From assembly GCF_035958815.1 (NCBI RefSeq), contig NZ_CP108383.1:248001-312000 (forward strand): a stretch of 64,000 nucleotides of DNA, written 5' to 3'. Source of the DNA: Nocardia sp. NBC_01327 (lineage in GTDB: Bacteria > Actinomycetota > Actinomycetes > Mycobacteriales > Mycobacteriaceae). The notes under the pieces were generated by a model, which did not search any database, was not told the origin of the DNA, and saw only the letters and a program-made list of their open reading frames with translations. The position numbers and the translations under genes were made by a program. Below are positions 9,289 through 16,821 of the stretch, piece by piece; position 1 is the stretch's first letter; every line of letters starts with the position of its first letter.

Positions 9289-10579
9289 CGGAACTCGCGG
9301 CGGGCTTCGAGCCGTCGGCGGAGCCCGCTGATTCCGCTGGTTCCGGCAATTCCCACCGGTCCGGATCGGGCGAGTCCGGGTCGGCGCTGTACATGGATTT
9401 ATGTGGATCGTGCGGGTGCAGTTCCTGATACAGCTCATCCGGCGAATCGGCCAGCAGCGATCGGATGGCGGTATTGAGCACCGCCACGAACGGCACCGCG
9501 AGCAGACCGCCGGCAATTCCGGCGAGCACGATGCCGACCGCGATCGCCAGCACCACCGCGAGCGGATGGATGCGCACCGCGCGGCCCATCAGCAAGGGCT
9601 GCAGCACATGCCCTTCCAGCTGCATGACCGCGATGGTGATGCCGAGGACGATGAGCGCGGTGACAAAGCCCTTGGTCATGAGCGCGATGAACACCGCGAC
9701 CGAACCGGCCAGGAACGAGCCGATGATCGGAATGAACGCGCCGATGAAGACCAGCGACGCCAGCGGCAGCGCCAGCGGGACATTCAGAATCGCCAGACCG
9801 GACCCGATGCCGAGCGCGTCGACACCCGCCACCATGACGGTCGCGCGCACGAATCCGGTGAGGCTGCCGAATCCGAGCCGCCCCGCCGTGCGCACCCGCT
9901 CCCGATTCCGCACCGGGATGACCTTGGTGATGAACTGCCAGATCTGGTCGCCGCCGTAGACGAAGAAGATGAGGATGAACAGCGTCAGGAACGCACCGGT
10001 GAAGAATTCGCCGATGACGGTGGCGGTGGTCAGCGCACCGCTGGTGAGCGCGTTCTGATTCGATTCGACGGTTTTGACAATGGTGTCGCCCGCATTGCGA
10101 ATCTGCTCATTGCTCATATGCAGCGGACCGTTGATGAGCCAGTCCTGAATATCGTGCACGCTGGTCTTGAACTGGTCGGACAGCTGCGGCACACCGGTGA
10201 CGAACTGTTCGACGACAAAGGTCATGATCCCGGCCAGCAGCCCGAGACATCCGGCCAGCGCCACGAATACACCGAGCGATCGCGGCACGCCGAGCCGCTG
10301 CATCCAGTCCACCAGCGGCGACAGCAGCGCCGCCCCGAGCAGTGCGATGGACAGCGGAATCATGACGGTCGCCAGTCGATGCGCGAGATAGGCCAGCGCC
10401 AGCCCAGCCGCGAAGATGATGAGCATCCGCCAGCACCACTCCGCGGTCTCCCGAACCAGCGGGTGCACCGCATCCGCAGCTTCCCGCCGGCGCGCCGAAC
10501 CGCCCTTTCCGGTACCACTCTTCCCGGTCTTACTGGGCACTGCCTGCGATCTACCGGGCTCTGCCTCCGCCTCGCTCAC
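9272..10579 (-). CDS. AI-2E family transporter (PerM/YdiK-like)
   Basis: Integral membrane permease of about 435 residues with the AI-2E/PerM-type arrangement: paired N-terminal helices (LIIFAAGLALAYLAHRLATV), a soluble segment (about 130-200) and five or more C-terminal helices. These include the conserved VFIGAFIPIIGSFL loop and the motif LEGHVLQPLLMGRAV. I start at GTG 10579, where a TAGGCT -10 box sits 7 bases upstream (leaderless). An upstream ATG at 10609 is possible. The substrate is unknown; family members have been linked to autoinducer-2 export or ion/peptide transport. It precedes and overlaps the kinase gene. Confidence 0.85.
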   Translation of the reverse strand: MSEAEAEPGRSQAVPSKTGKSGTGKGGSARRREAADAVHPLVRETAEWCWRMLIIFAAGLALAYLAHRLATVMIPLSIALLGAALLSPLVDWMQRLGVPRSLGVFVALAGCLGLLAGIMTFVVEQFVTGVPQLSDQFKTSVHDIQDWLINGPLHMSNEQIRNAGDTIVKTVESNQNALTSGALTTATVIGEFFTGAFLTLFILIFFVYGGDQIWQFITKVIPVRNRERVRTAGRLGFGSLTGFVRATVMVAGVDALGIGSGLAILNVPLALPLASLVFIGAFIPIIGSFLAGSVAVFIALMTKGFVTALIVLGITIAVMQLEGHVLQPLLMGRAVRIHPLAVVLAIAVGIVLAGIAGGLLAVPFVAVLNTAIRSLLADSPDELYQELHPHDPHKSMYSADPDSPDPDRWELPEPAESAGSADGSKPAASSGDTAD

Positions 10580-10759
10580 GATCTCGAGCCTAACCTGTGA
10601 GGCCCACAAATTGCCTCCGCTACGATCCGCCCCGCCTCCCCGGAACTTCGGCGCACGGCTGACCTGCTGCGCGAGGCCGGGGACGAGTACCGGCGGTGCG
10701 GGAGTCGACAGCCTCGATCAGCCGGTCGGTGGTGCGAGGTGTTCCAGCGCAGAACCTCG

Positions 10760-11092
10760 TCAGGACTCGGAGGTGGTCTCGCCGGCCTTGCGAGTGAGCG
10801 CGGTGAGGGCATCGAGGTGGGCGCGGTAGGCAGTACGGCCCTTGTAGGTGAGGGCGAGCCAGGTTTTCGGTTTGCGCCCCGCGTAGCCCTTGGTGACGGT
10901 GACGTACCCGGCGGTCTCGAGGAGGGTCATCGCTTTGGAGAGCGTGGATTTGTTCAGCTCGCACAGGTCGGCGACAACCAGGAATTCGGCTTCGGTACAG
11001 CCGTCGAGGAAGGCGACGAGTTTCAGGCGCGGCAGGGAGCCGAACAGTTCGTTCAGCTCCTCCATGATGCGATCCGCCGTCGCGTCTTCCAC
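10760..11092 (-). CDS. Winged-helix transcriptional regulator (MarR/ArsR-like)
   Basis: Small DNA-binding protein of about 110 residues. It carries one winged-helix domain: FLVVADLCELNKSTLSKAMT is the HTH, AGYVTVTKGYAGRKPKTW the wing, and a C-terminal dimerization helix follows. GTG 11092 has an AGGG Shine-Dalgarno 6 bases upstream and overlaps the end of the upstream membrane protein gene; ATG 11065 is the alternative. Overlapping pairs of a two- to four-helix membrane protein and this regulator type are common in actinobacteria, the regulator often controlling its partner. The ligand is unknown. Confidence 0.78.
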   Translation of the reverse strand: MEDATADRIMEELNELFGSLPRLKLVAFLDGCTEAEFLVVADLCELNKSTLSKAMTLLETAGYVTVTKGYAGRKPKTWLALTYKGRTAYRAHLDALTALTRKAGETTSES

Positions 11093-11529
11093 GGCATGCC
11101 CTGCGGTCGTGCCTGTTCGAACCAGACCCATCCGCCCAGGATCACTCCGGCCACCACTTGCAGCCCTACCGCCACGCTCGGATTTCCGAAGCCGAAGACC
11201 GGAACAACCAGCACCACAACCAGTATCACCGTGAACTTCCACTGCGCCAGCGGGACCGGAACGAGGCCGCGCGCACGCCGGACTCGGCGCAACCACCGCA
11301 CGGTTGCGAAACACATCAGGCCCGAGGCGACGGCGCCGGCGGCGGCCGCCCAGGTGATCGGGTCGTCGAAATCGAAGACGGTCGTCAGCCCGAGCATCGT
11401 GGAGAACACTGCCGCGAACACACCGGCCGCGAAAGGTCCCCCACTGGGCAGAGCGGCAGCCTCCTGCGCCTGGCGGGTGGTAGCGGCGGCAATATCGAGC
11501 GCCTGCTGTGGAGTCTGTGCCTCATGCAT
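11053..11529 (-). CDS. Small membrane protein coupled to a winged-helix regulator
   Basis: A 158-residue protein with four hydrophobic helices: roughly residues 35-55, 62-78, 94-112 and 116-135. It has a helical N-terminus (MHEAQTPQQALDIAAATTRQA) and a basic C-terminus. It is the first gene of a two-gene unit, with its 3' end overlapping the regulator gene. No known family motif is recognised. Its position suggests it is the target or sensor partner of that regulator (inference). This is the last ordinary gene before the repeat-rich island. Confidence 0.65.
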   Translation of the reverse strand: MHEAQTPQQALDIAAATTRQAQEAAALPSGGPFAAGVFAAVFSTMLGLTTVFDFDDPITWAAAAGAVASGLMCFATVRWLRRVRRARGLVPVPLAQWKFTVILVVVLVVPVFGFGNPSVAVGLQVVAGVILGGWVWFEQARPQGMPWKTRRRIASWRS

Positions 11530-12019
11530 GAAACCGACCCTACATCAACCAGTTTCCATTGAGAAACCAGTTTCCCCTTCGAGCGCCACGCGCCCCGAGT
11601 GGCCAACGGCACTCGAAGCCACCTAGCGGCGAGGAAGCTAGATTGGTGTCTGTGTCAGCGCCCCTGGAAGCAATTACAACCATAGTTCCTACATTTGCGA
11701 TTCCACCAGGTCAGCGGGCGAAAACCCACGGTTCAACGAGCGTCAGCCGCCAATAAACTTCCCACTGACAGCCAGCAGCCAGATATCGGAGGAACATCTG
11801 GCCGTAAACAGCTGCTCCCAGCCAGCCGCCAGCGGCGGGGCTCGACCGGGGTTGCCATACCCGTCCAAGAAGCTGGCTCTAGCCGAATCAAGTGAGCTGT
11901 AATGCCGATGAGCGAGCTGACCAGCGACCATCAGGCCATGCGGGGGACCGGACCCCGGGGTTTCCAACTCTGGGAAATGGATGGCCTTCAGCGAGAATGG
12001 GCCGCTGATGGGAGCGGAC
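11530..12019. other. Gene-free left edge of the accessory island, mostly repeat copy 1
   Basis: I see no convincing gene. From 11627 to 11914 the sequence is a diverged direct copy of 14342-14568 plus 15891-15951. Its first 45 bases resemble the start of the adenylate cyclase gene at 19682-19726. Short open frames here lack ribosome-binding sites and match no family. Confidence 0.6.
11627..11914 (+). repeat. Island direct repeat, intact copy 1
   Basis: About 288 bp, nearly identical over most of its length to a second copy starting at 14342. That copy is interrupted by the IS3-family element and resumes at 15891. The first 45 bases (to 11671) are a more diverged version of the cyclase 5' end. 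The intact copy fixes the IS insertion point exactly. It may be a small non-autonomous mobile unit or a duplication left by repeated integration. Confidence 0.85.
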
Positions 12020-12634
12020 ATGGACATCGAGGAAATGCTGGACCGACTCGGCTCGGTGATCGGGCCGCCGCCCGCGGGCGGGGTGGTTCCGGTTCCGTGG
12101 GAGCTCGGGCCCGAGACGATCGGTTTCCAGCTGCCGGCGGACTACCGGGCGTTTGTCGACCGGTACGGGATGGTGAGCATCAGCGACGAGCTGCACATCT
12201 ACGCACCATCAGCAGCGCCCAGTCCCCAGATCGGGGAGCCGCCGGGTTTCGACGGATTCCTGTACGCCACCACGGATCCCTACGGATACTGCGCCATGCT
12301 GGCTCAGGCCTACCAAGGCGGGGACTACGACGAGTGCCCGTATCCGCTGTTCCCGGCCGAGGGCGGGCTTTTGAAGTGGGGCAACAACTTCAACTCCGAC
12401 CACTTCTTCTGGCTGATGCGCGACCCGGATCCGGACCGGTGGCCGGTCGCCGCCAAGTTCGACTCGATGCGGGAGTGGGACCTGTTCGAGGGCGGCTTCC
12501 TGGAGTTCGTGCTGGCCGCGGTGACCGAACAGTATCCGTACCATGAGGACGTTGTTCCCGGTGGGATGAAGCAGATCGGCGATGGCCGCGGTTATCTCCC
12601 TCGGGGTGACTGGTCGAAGCAGCTGTGGCAGTGA
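12020..12634 (+). CDS. SMI1/KNR4 (SUKH) family protein, probable orphan immunity protein
   Basis: A 204-residue soluble protein with the SUKH-type signature GFQLPADYRAFVDRYG near residue 40, an acidic composition and many aromatic residues (GNNFNSDHFFWLM). SUKH proteins commonly act as immunity proteins for contact-dependent or polymorphic toxins. I chose ATG 12020 because GGGAG lies 5 bases upstream; ATGs at 11981 and 12008 are alternatives. No toxin gene is adjacent, so this may be an orphan immunity gene. It stands isolated in gene-poor DNA inside the island. Confidence 0.78.
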   Translation: MDIEEMLDRLGSVIGPPPAGGVVPVPWELGPETIGFQLPADYRAFVDRYGMVSISDELHIYAPSAAPSPQIGEPPGFDGFLYATTDPYGYCAMLAQAYQGGDYDECPYPLFPAEGGLLKWGNNFNSDHFFWLMRDPDPDRWPVAAKFDSMREWDLFEGGFLEFVLAAVTEQYPYHEDVVPGGMKQIGDGRGYLPRGDWSKQLWQ

Positions 12635-12821
12635 ACCCGAACATGGTCAACGGCCATACCCAGGGCGGCTTCAGCACGGTGATCTGAGTATCCCGTCTCC
12701 GTCAGGGGTGACGCCCTTCGTTTGGCAGAACTCGCCGGGATTACACCAAACACACTAATCCGCCGCGACCCGGGCGGGCCCGGAGCGGCATGGGCAAGCC
12801 GCGATTTGAGCACCTGCCTCA

Positions 12822-13271
12822 TCAATCTTCGGGCGGCCCTGGTGGATACAGGTCGAGCACGATGTCGAGCCCCAAGGCGGCGACATCGGCAAGCAAGTCA
12901 GCGGGCAGCGCGCAGCCACCCTGACCGTTCTCGCTGCCGAAGCCGAGGAACAACTCCATTTCGCAATCGGCGGACAGGCCGGCCAGCTCCTCGCGACATC
13001 CGTCCAACATGTCGACCAGCGTCTGGACGTGGTCGGCGAGATCGCTGTCGTTGGGCAGCCCGCTGCGCCGGAGCCAGAGACTGTTCTTGCGTCGAGCACC
13101 GTCCGGATGACGGGGACTCACCAGGCTGCCTTGTTCGAACTGTTTGTCAGCCACGATCCCCAGGCGCGCCGAGATCTCGCTCGCGGTAACAGTCAGACTC
13201 GCCAGGCGAACCGACCCTGCCGACCATTTTCTGTCGTCTGACTGTGGCTGCACCTGTAGTTCCTCTGACAC
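12822..13271 (-). CDS. DUF4279 family protein, possible immunity protein
   Basis: A 149-residue acidic protein. The spacing of SLTVTASEISARLG, the Trp in NSLWLRR, the Cys in GCREELAGLSADCEMELFLG, and GGCALPADLLADVAALGLDI matches the DUF4279 domain. DUF4279 proteins are often encoded beside SUKH and other immunity genes. It is convergent with the SUKH gene, which fits an immunity-gene island. The GTG start has GAGG upstream. The immunity role is inferred; no toxin is visible nearby. Confidence 0.7.
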   Translation of the reverse strand: MSEELQVQPQSDDRKWSAGSVRLASLTVTASEISARLGIVADKQFEQGSLVSPRHPDGARRKNSLWLRRSGLPNDSDLADHVQTLVDMLDGCREELAGLSADCEMELFLGFGSENGQGGCALPADLLADVAALGLDIVLDLYPPGPPED

Positions 13272-14568
13272 GGCCTCACCATCGCAGACGGGCCTGAACT
13301 ACGCGAACCCATTTATCAGGCTGCCAAAGGGGGACTCTCGAGCTCGGGTGTTCGTTCGGCCGTCGAACGCACTCAACTGCCGCGACCCGCGCGTTGCGAA
13401 CCGGCCAGCGCGGGCACCGGAAGATCAAGTGGCCGTGGCCAACCCAGGCAGGCTGAACGCACCATATTGCCGATTTCCGATGATTCGCGTACCGGCTCGA
13501 CTGGGCGCCACCCTCAGCGCGATGGAGGCGGACATCAGCGTCCGATGTCCGCCACCTACTTCCATTTCATTTCCGCGTGAGTTACGGCGCACTTCAATCT
13601 GTTGGGGCTACAGACTCACATGACCCCATTAGAAGGTGTCCGTAAACCCCTGCCCGGCGCGTGTTTTCGCTTCTGATCCTCGATCGCGGAGGGTGGCTGG
13701 CAATCACCGCCTGGTCGTCCGCTAGCAAGCGACGGGCGGGGGGTTGCGATGAGACCCGTCAGCGATCCGCCCCAGGCGGGCCTGGATCCCATGTCCCAGC
13801 AGTAACCAGCATCGCTGGCCTTTATCGGGTCAGCGATACCCTCCACCCACTCACGTTCCGCTCCTGGAATATCGCAGGCGTGGAGGCCGCCGACTTTTGG
13901 CAGGAATGCCGCACCCTTCACCGCGGACCAGCAGTACCCGAGGTCCATGGCGAGTACTTGCGCTTCCGCACCACGGCTCTGAAAGACCCAATAAGGCTCT
14001 TCTCCAGGTCCAATGTTGCACGATATTTCCTTGCTAGTCATGATCTCGATGCTAAGCGAGGATGGACACCGAAACTTGGCGATTACTACCGGAGCCCGGT
14101 CTTCTCAATGCTGAACTGCCGCGTGGCGCGCGGTTCGAACCGGCCAGCACGGGCACCTCCGAAGATCAACCGGCCGTGAACATCCGGCACACGAAACCGA
14201 GCCCGCACCGTCATCGAAACCGCACCGCCGGAAAACGAAACCCTGAGCCAGTTCTGCCGGCAACAAGGAACGCCAGTCCGAGAAGAGGACCAGAACCGGC
14301 CCTCACCCGCATACCTACAATGCAATGAAGCCCCTGATCGGCGGGGAAGCTAGATTAATGATCGTGTCAGGCGCGCCTTTGGAAGCAATTACAACCATAG
14401 TTCCTACATTTGCGATTCCACCAGGTCAGCGGGCGAAAATCCACGGTTCAACGGGCGTCAGCCGCCAATAAACTTCCCACTGGCAGCCAGCAGCCAGTTA
14501 TCGGAGGAACATCTGGCCGTAAACAGCTGCTCTCAGCCAGCCGCCAGCGGCGGGGCTCGACCGGGGTT
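13272..14568. other. Gene-poor stretch of the island with repeats and possible gene remnants
   Basis: No confident gene. It holds a degenerate partial repeat (13378-13438), the longer repeat A (14117-14386) and the left part of repeat copy 2 (14342-14568). A minus-strand open frame, 13616-14041, encodes a Cys/Trp-containing 141-residue sequence with two similar segments (MDLGYCW and DAGYCWDMG). It matches no family I know and may be a decayed gene. Composition is less GC-rich than the flanking chromosome by eye. Confidence 0.5.
14117..14386 (+). repeat. Repeat A, upstream/5' region of the cyclase gene (internal copy)
   Basis: About 270 bp nearly identical to 19456-19726, the DNA just upstream of and including the first codons of the adenylate cyclase gene. 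Homology stops right after ttggaagc, where the cyclase reading frame would continue. It contains the palindrome CGGTTCGAACCG (14131-14142). A 61-bp degenerate relative lies at 13378-13438. The copy number suggests the cyclase 5' end was used repeatedly as an integration or recombination point. Confidence 0.85.
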
Positions 14569-14599
14569 TGAGGTTCCCCCCAAATGGTGGACGGGGGTT

Positions 14600-15499
14600 C
14601 TATGCGGCCGAGGAATCGGCCGCGTGGAGTGACCGCTCATAGCGGTCGGGGCTGAGCATTCCGATCGCGGAATGGCGTCGCCGAGTGTTGTACCGATTCA
14701 TCCATTTGTCAACTGCAGCAACGAGTTCCGACTTCGTGGTGAAAGTGTGCCGGTAGTAGTACTCGTGCTTGAACGTCGACCACAGGCTCTCCGCGCCGGC
14801 GTTGTCCCAGCATATTCCGGTCGCACCCATCGACCTGCGCAGCCCGTGACGCGAGCAAACGGCGGCCATGGCGCCCGCCGTGTATTGGGCGCCCCTGTCC
14901 GAGTGAAGAATCGTGCCCGCACACGAACCGCCGCGAGTGGCGACAGCCAATTCGACAGCGTCGGTGACCATTTCGGTGCGCATGTGCTCGGCCACTGTCC
15001 AGCCGAGCACCTTTCTGGAGTGCTCATCGCGGATCGCGCACAAGTACATGTCGCCTTCACCGCAGGTCAGATACGTGATATCCGAGGTCCACACCGCATC
15101 GAGGCGGCCCCGGTCGAAGTCGCGATCCACCAGATCCGGCGGGAACGACGCGGCGGGATCGGTGATGGTGGTGCGGATTTTGAAGGTGCGCGGGCTGATC
15201 CCGGCCAATCCGATCTCGGCCATGATCGCCGCGACCGTCTTCTCCGACACCCGATCACCCTGCTCACGCAGCTCAGCGGTGATGCGCGGCGCACCATAGG
15301 TGCCGTCGGAATCGGTGTGAACGACTTGGATTTTCACCGTCAGATCAGCGCGGCGTTGCTGCCGATCAGTCAGGACGGTGGCCGCCGCGCGTTGGCACCA
15401 GGCATAGAAACCCGAGGTCGATACGCTCAACAGGCGTGCCATGCGGGTGATATCGGTCCGAGCGCCGGTGATCTGCGGGGCGGCGCACTCCGCGGCCAT
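14600..15499 (-). CDS. IS3-family transposase OrfB (DDE integrase core)
   Basis: A 299-residue catalytic subunit. An HTH_21-like N-terminal segment (MARLLSVSTSGFYAW) is followed by an rve core with the DDE triad: Asp in VWTSDITYL, Asp in ILHSDRGAQY and Glu in NAGAESLWSTFKHE. It ends with the typical RRHSAIGMLSPDRYE. It lies in the -1 frame relative to orfA, and ATG 15499 overlaps the orfA stop (TGATG). This frame has no stop back to an A6 run at 15550-15555, so a fused OrfAB product by -1 frameshifting is possible. Confidence 0.95.
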   Translation of the reverse strand: MAAECAAPQITGARTDITRMARLLSVSTSGFYAWCQRAAATVLTDRQQRRADLTVKIQVVHTDSDGTYGAPRITAELREQGDRVSEKTVAAIMAEIGLAGISPRTFKIRTTITDPAASFPPDLVDRDFDRGRLDAVWTSDITYLTCGEGDMYLCAIRDEHSRKVLGWTVAEHMRTEMVTDAVELAVATRGGSCAGTILHSDRGAQYTAGAMAAVCSRHGLRRSMGATGICWDNAGAESLWSTFKHEYYYRHTFTTKSELVAAVDKWMNRYNTRRRHSAIGMLSPDRYERSLHAADSSAA

Positions 15500-15822
15500 C
15501 AGCTCGAACCGGGCCGGTTCTGCTGCATCGCCGCGAAGTACGCCGAAGCTTTTTTCAGGAACGCAATGTCCTTGTCCTGCTCCGAGACTCGCCTGCGCAA
15601 AGCGAGCAACTCGGCTCGCTCAGCAGGGCTCAACGGCGCCTCGCCATGGACCTCGGCGGCCGCCAGGCGGCGGCGTTCGTCTTTGACCCAGCCGCCCAGC
15701 ACTGGCTCACCCACTCCGAGCTCGCGGGCGACTTCGGCGATCGTGCGCCCGGTGTCGATTACCCGGTGCGCGGCCTCGACTTTGTACTCGGTCGTGAACG
15801 ACCGACGCTTGCGAGGAGGCAT
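15499..15822 (-). CDS. IS3-family transposase OrfA (HTH_Tnp_1)
   Basis: A 107-residue DNA-binding subunit with HTH KRRSFTTEYKVEAAHRVIDT and a leucine-zipper-like C-terminus (LLALRRRVSEQDKDIAFLKK). AAAGGA lies 7 bases before the ATG. An AAAAAAG run in the LKK codons (15550-15555 region) is a possible slippage site, although its phase is not the canonical X-XXY-YYZ one. Confidence 0.94.
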   Translation of the reverse strand: MPPRKRRSFTTEYKVEAAHRVIDTGRTIAEVARELGVGEPVLGGWVKDERRRLAAAEVHGEAPLSPAERAELLALRRRVSEQDKDIAFLKKASAYFAAMQQNRPGSS

Positions 15823-15951
15823 AGGGACATCCTTTCAACAGGACTTGTCGTCCTGCTAATCAGGTGTCCACCGATCGGGGGGAGCCTCAGTTGCCATACC
15901 CGTCTAAGAAACTGGCTCTAGCCGAATCAAGTGAGCTGTAGCCGATGAGCG

Positions 15952-16350
15952 CGGCTTCGGCATGATTTGAGCGCTTACCCCCGTACAGGTTGCACAGAAT
16001 GGCCATCGCCGTCACCTGTCGCAGCAACTGCAAATGCACTGCGGCATAAACGACTTCCACGCAATCTGGCATCACCCCACCCACACCAACCGTGGACAGG
16101 TCAGACGCCCGCAGACCAACGACCCACTGAACGCACTCCAACCCACGAAGACCCTCTGCCACGGAACACCGTGCGCAGGCCATGACTCGGGAGCGGCACT
16201 ACTCGATGCAGCCGCCCACCGACTGCGGGCACGGCGTAGCCCACGCTGACCCGTCCAGCACGCCGGACTGTTCTCTAGAGCTCTTCCTTTTGTCCTTCGT
16301 TACGAAAAGTCAGACCGCGCGTATGCCTGGCTGACCTCAACTTTTGGTGC
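15952..16350. other. Gene-free segment right of the split repeat
   Basis: No supported gene. A minus-strand frame (15887-16183) encodes a Cys-containing 98-residue sequence that runs into the repeat and shares its last 18 residues with the equivalent frame in repeat copy 1. It is probably not expressed. The DNA is less GC-rich than the core chromosome. Confidence 0.45.
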
Positions 16351-16378
16351 TTGCGAACCTGAAAGTTCTTGCTAGACT
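16351..16378 (+). promoter_or_regulatory. Probable sigma-70-type promoter ahead of tandem terminators
   Basis: -35 TTGCGA (16351-16356), 16-base spacer, -10 TAGACT (16373-16378). Transcription would begin near 16385 and meet a strong intrinsic terminator at 16413, giving a short RNA of about 55 bases unless read-through occurs into the operon at 16507. Confidence 0.5.
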
Positions 16379-16412
16379 GACCATCACGAACGGCACCTGT
16401 GTGCCTATCGCG

Positions 16413-16440
16413 AGCCCCGACCAATCGGTCGGGGCTTTTT
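16413..16440 (+). terminator. Intrinsic terminator 1 of a tandem pair
   Basis: Perfect 10-bp stem (16413-16422 with 16427-16436), AATC loop and a T-run. It lies about 30 bases downstream of the predicted transcription start and upstream of, not behind, a gene. That suggests attenuation or a discrete small RNA. Confidence 0.75.
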
Positions 16441-16450
16441 CGTTCCGCCC

Positions 16451-16486
16451 AAGCCCCCGGTTGCGCACCCGCGCCGGGGGCTTTTT
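16451..16486 (+). terminator. Intrinsic terminator 2 of a tandem pair
   Basis: Perfect 10-bp GC-rich stem (16451-16460 with 16474-16483), 13-base loop and T-run. It ends about 10 bases before the AAGGAG ribosome-binding site of the following gene, so a transcript from 16385 must pass two terminators to reach it. Confidence 0.75.
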
Positions 16487-16506
16487 GCGTTCAAAGGAGA
16501 TTGACG

Positions 16507-16821
16507 TTGTCCGGAGTATGGAGTGCCCTCGCCGAGGGTGGCAGTTGGCTGGTGTTCTGGCTTCAGCTGCCGCTACTGGTGCTCGCCATCGCGGTCTTGG
16601 TTGCCTTCGCCCTCGCGTTGTTCCGTGCGCGCCCCGAGGATGTTCCGCAGGTGTTCTGCACAGCCACAACGCTTTTCGACCGATGGCCGCACTGGCTTCC
16701 CCACCGACGGGCCATACTTCCTCAGGGCGAGAGCGAGCATGACGAGAGCGAAACAACTCCCGTCGACAGTGAGACGAGCCCCGACCTGAACGAATCCGAT
16801 AGTGAGCAGGAAGAGCAGTGA
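16507..16821 (+). CDS. Small single-pass membrane protein, function unknown
   Basis: A 104-residue protein with one strong hydrophobic helix (WLVFWLQLPLLVLAIAVLVA, about residues 15-38), then a Pro/Trp/His segment (WPHWLPHRRAILPQ) and a very acidic C-terminal tail rich in Asp, Glu and Ser. I choose TTG 16507, 6 bases after AAAGGAGA. An unusual start, tandem terminators upstream and a GTGA overlap with the next gene mark a two-gene operon of accessory origin. I recognise no family. The layout resembles small cargo of integrative elements or phage-derived modules. Confidence 0.65.
   Translation: MSGVWSALAEGGSWLVFWLQLPLLVLAIAVLVAFALALFRARPEDVPQVFCTATTLFDRWPHWLPHRRAILPQGESEHDESETTPVDSETSPDLNESDSEQEEQ

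Larger units (their letters stand above)
14569..15890 (-). mobile_element. IS3-family insertion sequence, complete, 1322 bp
   Basis: The ends are defined by comparison with the empty site in repeat copy 1. The left terminus TGAGGTTCCCCCC (14569) and the right terminus, read on the opposite strand, TGAGGCTCCCCCC (15890) form 24-bp inverted repeats with 4 mismatches. A 3-bp target duplication, gtt (14566-14568 and 15891-15893), flanks the element, as is usual for IS3 relatives. It carries overlapping orfA and orfB on the minus strand. Both frames are open and the ends are intact, so the element may still be active. Confidence 0.95.
14342..15951 (+). repeat. Island direct repeat copy 2, split by the IS3-family element
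   Basis: Left part 14342-14568 and right part 15891-15951 together match copy 1 (11627-11914). The two parts are separated by the 1322-bp insertion sequence and joined across a 3-base duplication (gtt). Its first 45 bases overlap the end of repeat A. Confidence 0.85.

Noticed and set aside
13616-14041. 141-codon minus-strand frame in the island
   Set aside because: It has an odd repeated DLGYCW-like motif but no Shine-Dalgarno, no family match and a competing open frame on the other strand; kept only as a possible remnant in the gap description.
14131-14142. CGGTTCGAACCG resembling a tRNA T-arm, repeated at about 19470
   Set aside because: It is a perfect palindrome, but the flanks do not pair as a tRNA acceptor or T stem and no anticodon arm is present, so I do not call a tRNA or a tRNA attachment site.
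15550-15555. A6 run as a canonical programmed -1 frameshift site in the IS
   Set aside because: The phase of the run relative to orfA is not that of a standard X-XXY-YYZ heptamer, and an overlapping TGATG stop/start gives an alternative for orfB expression, so I claim only that the frames would allow fusion.
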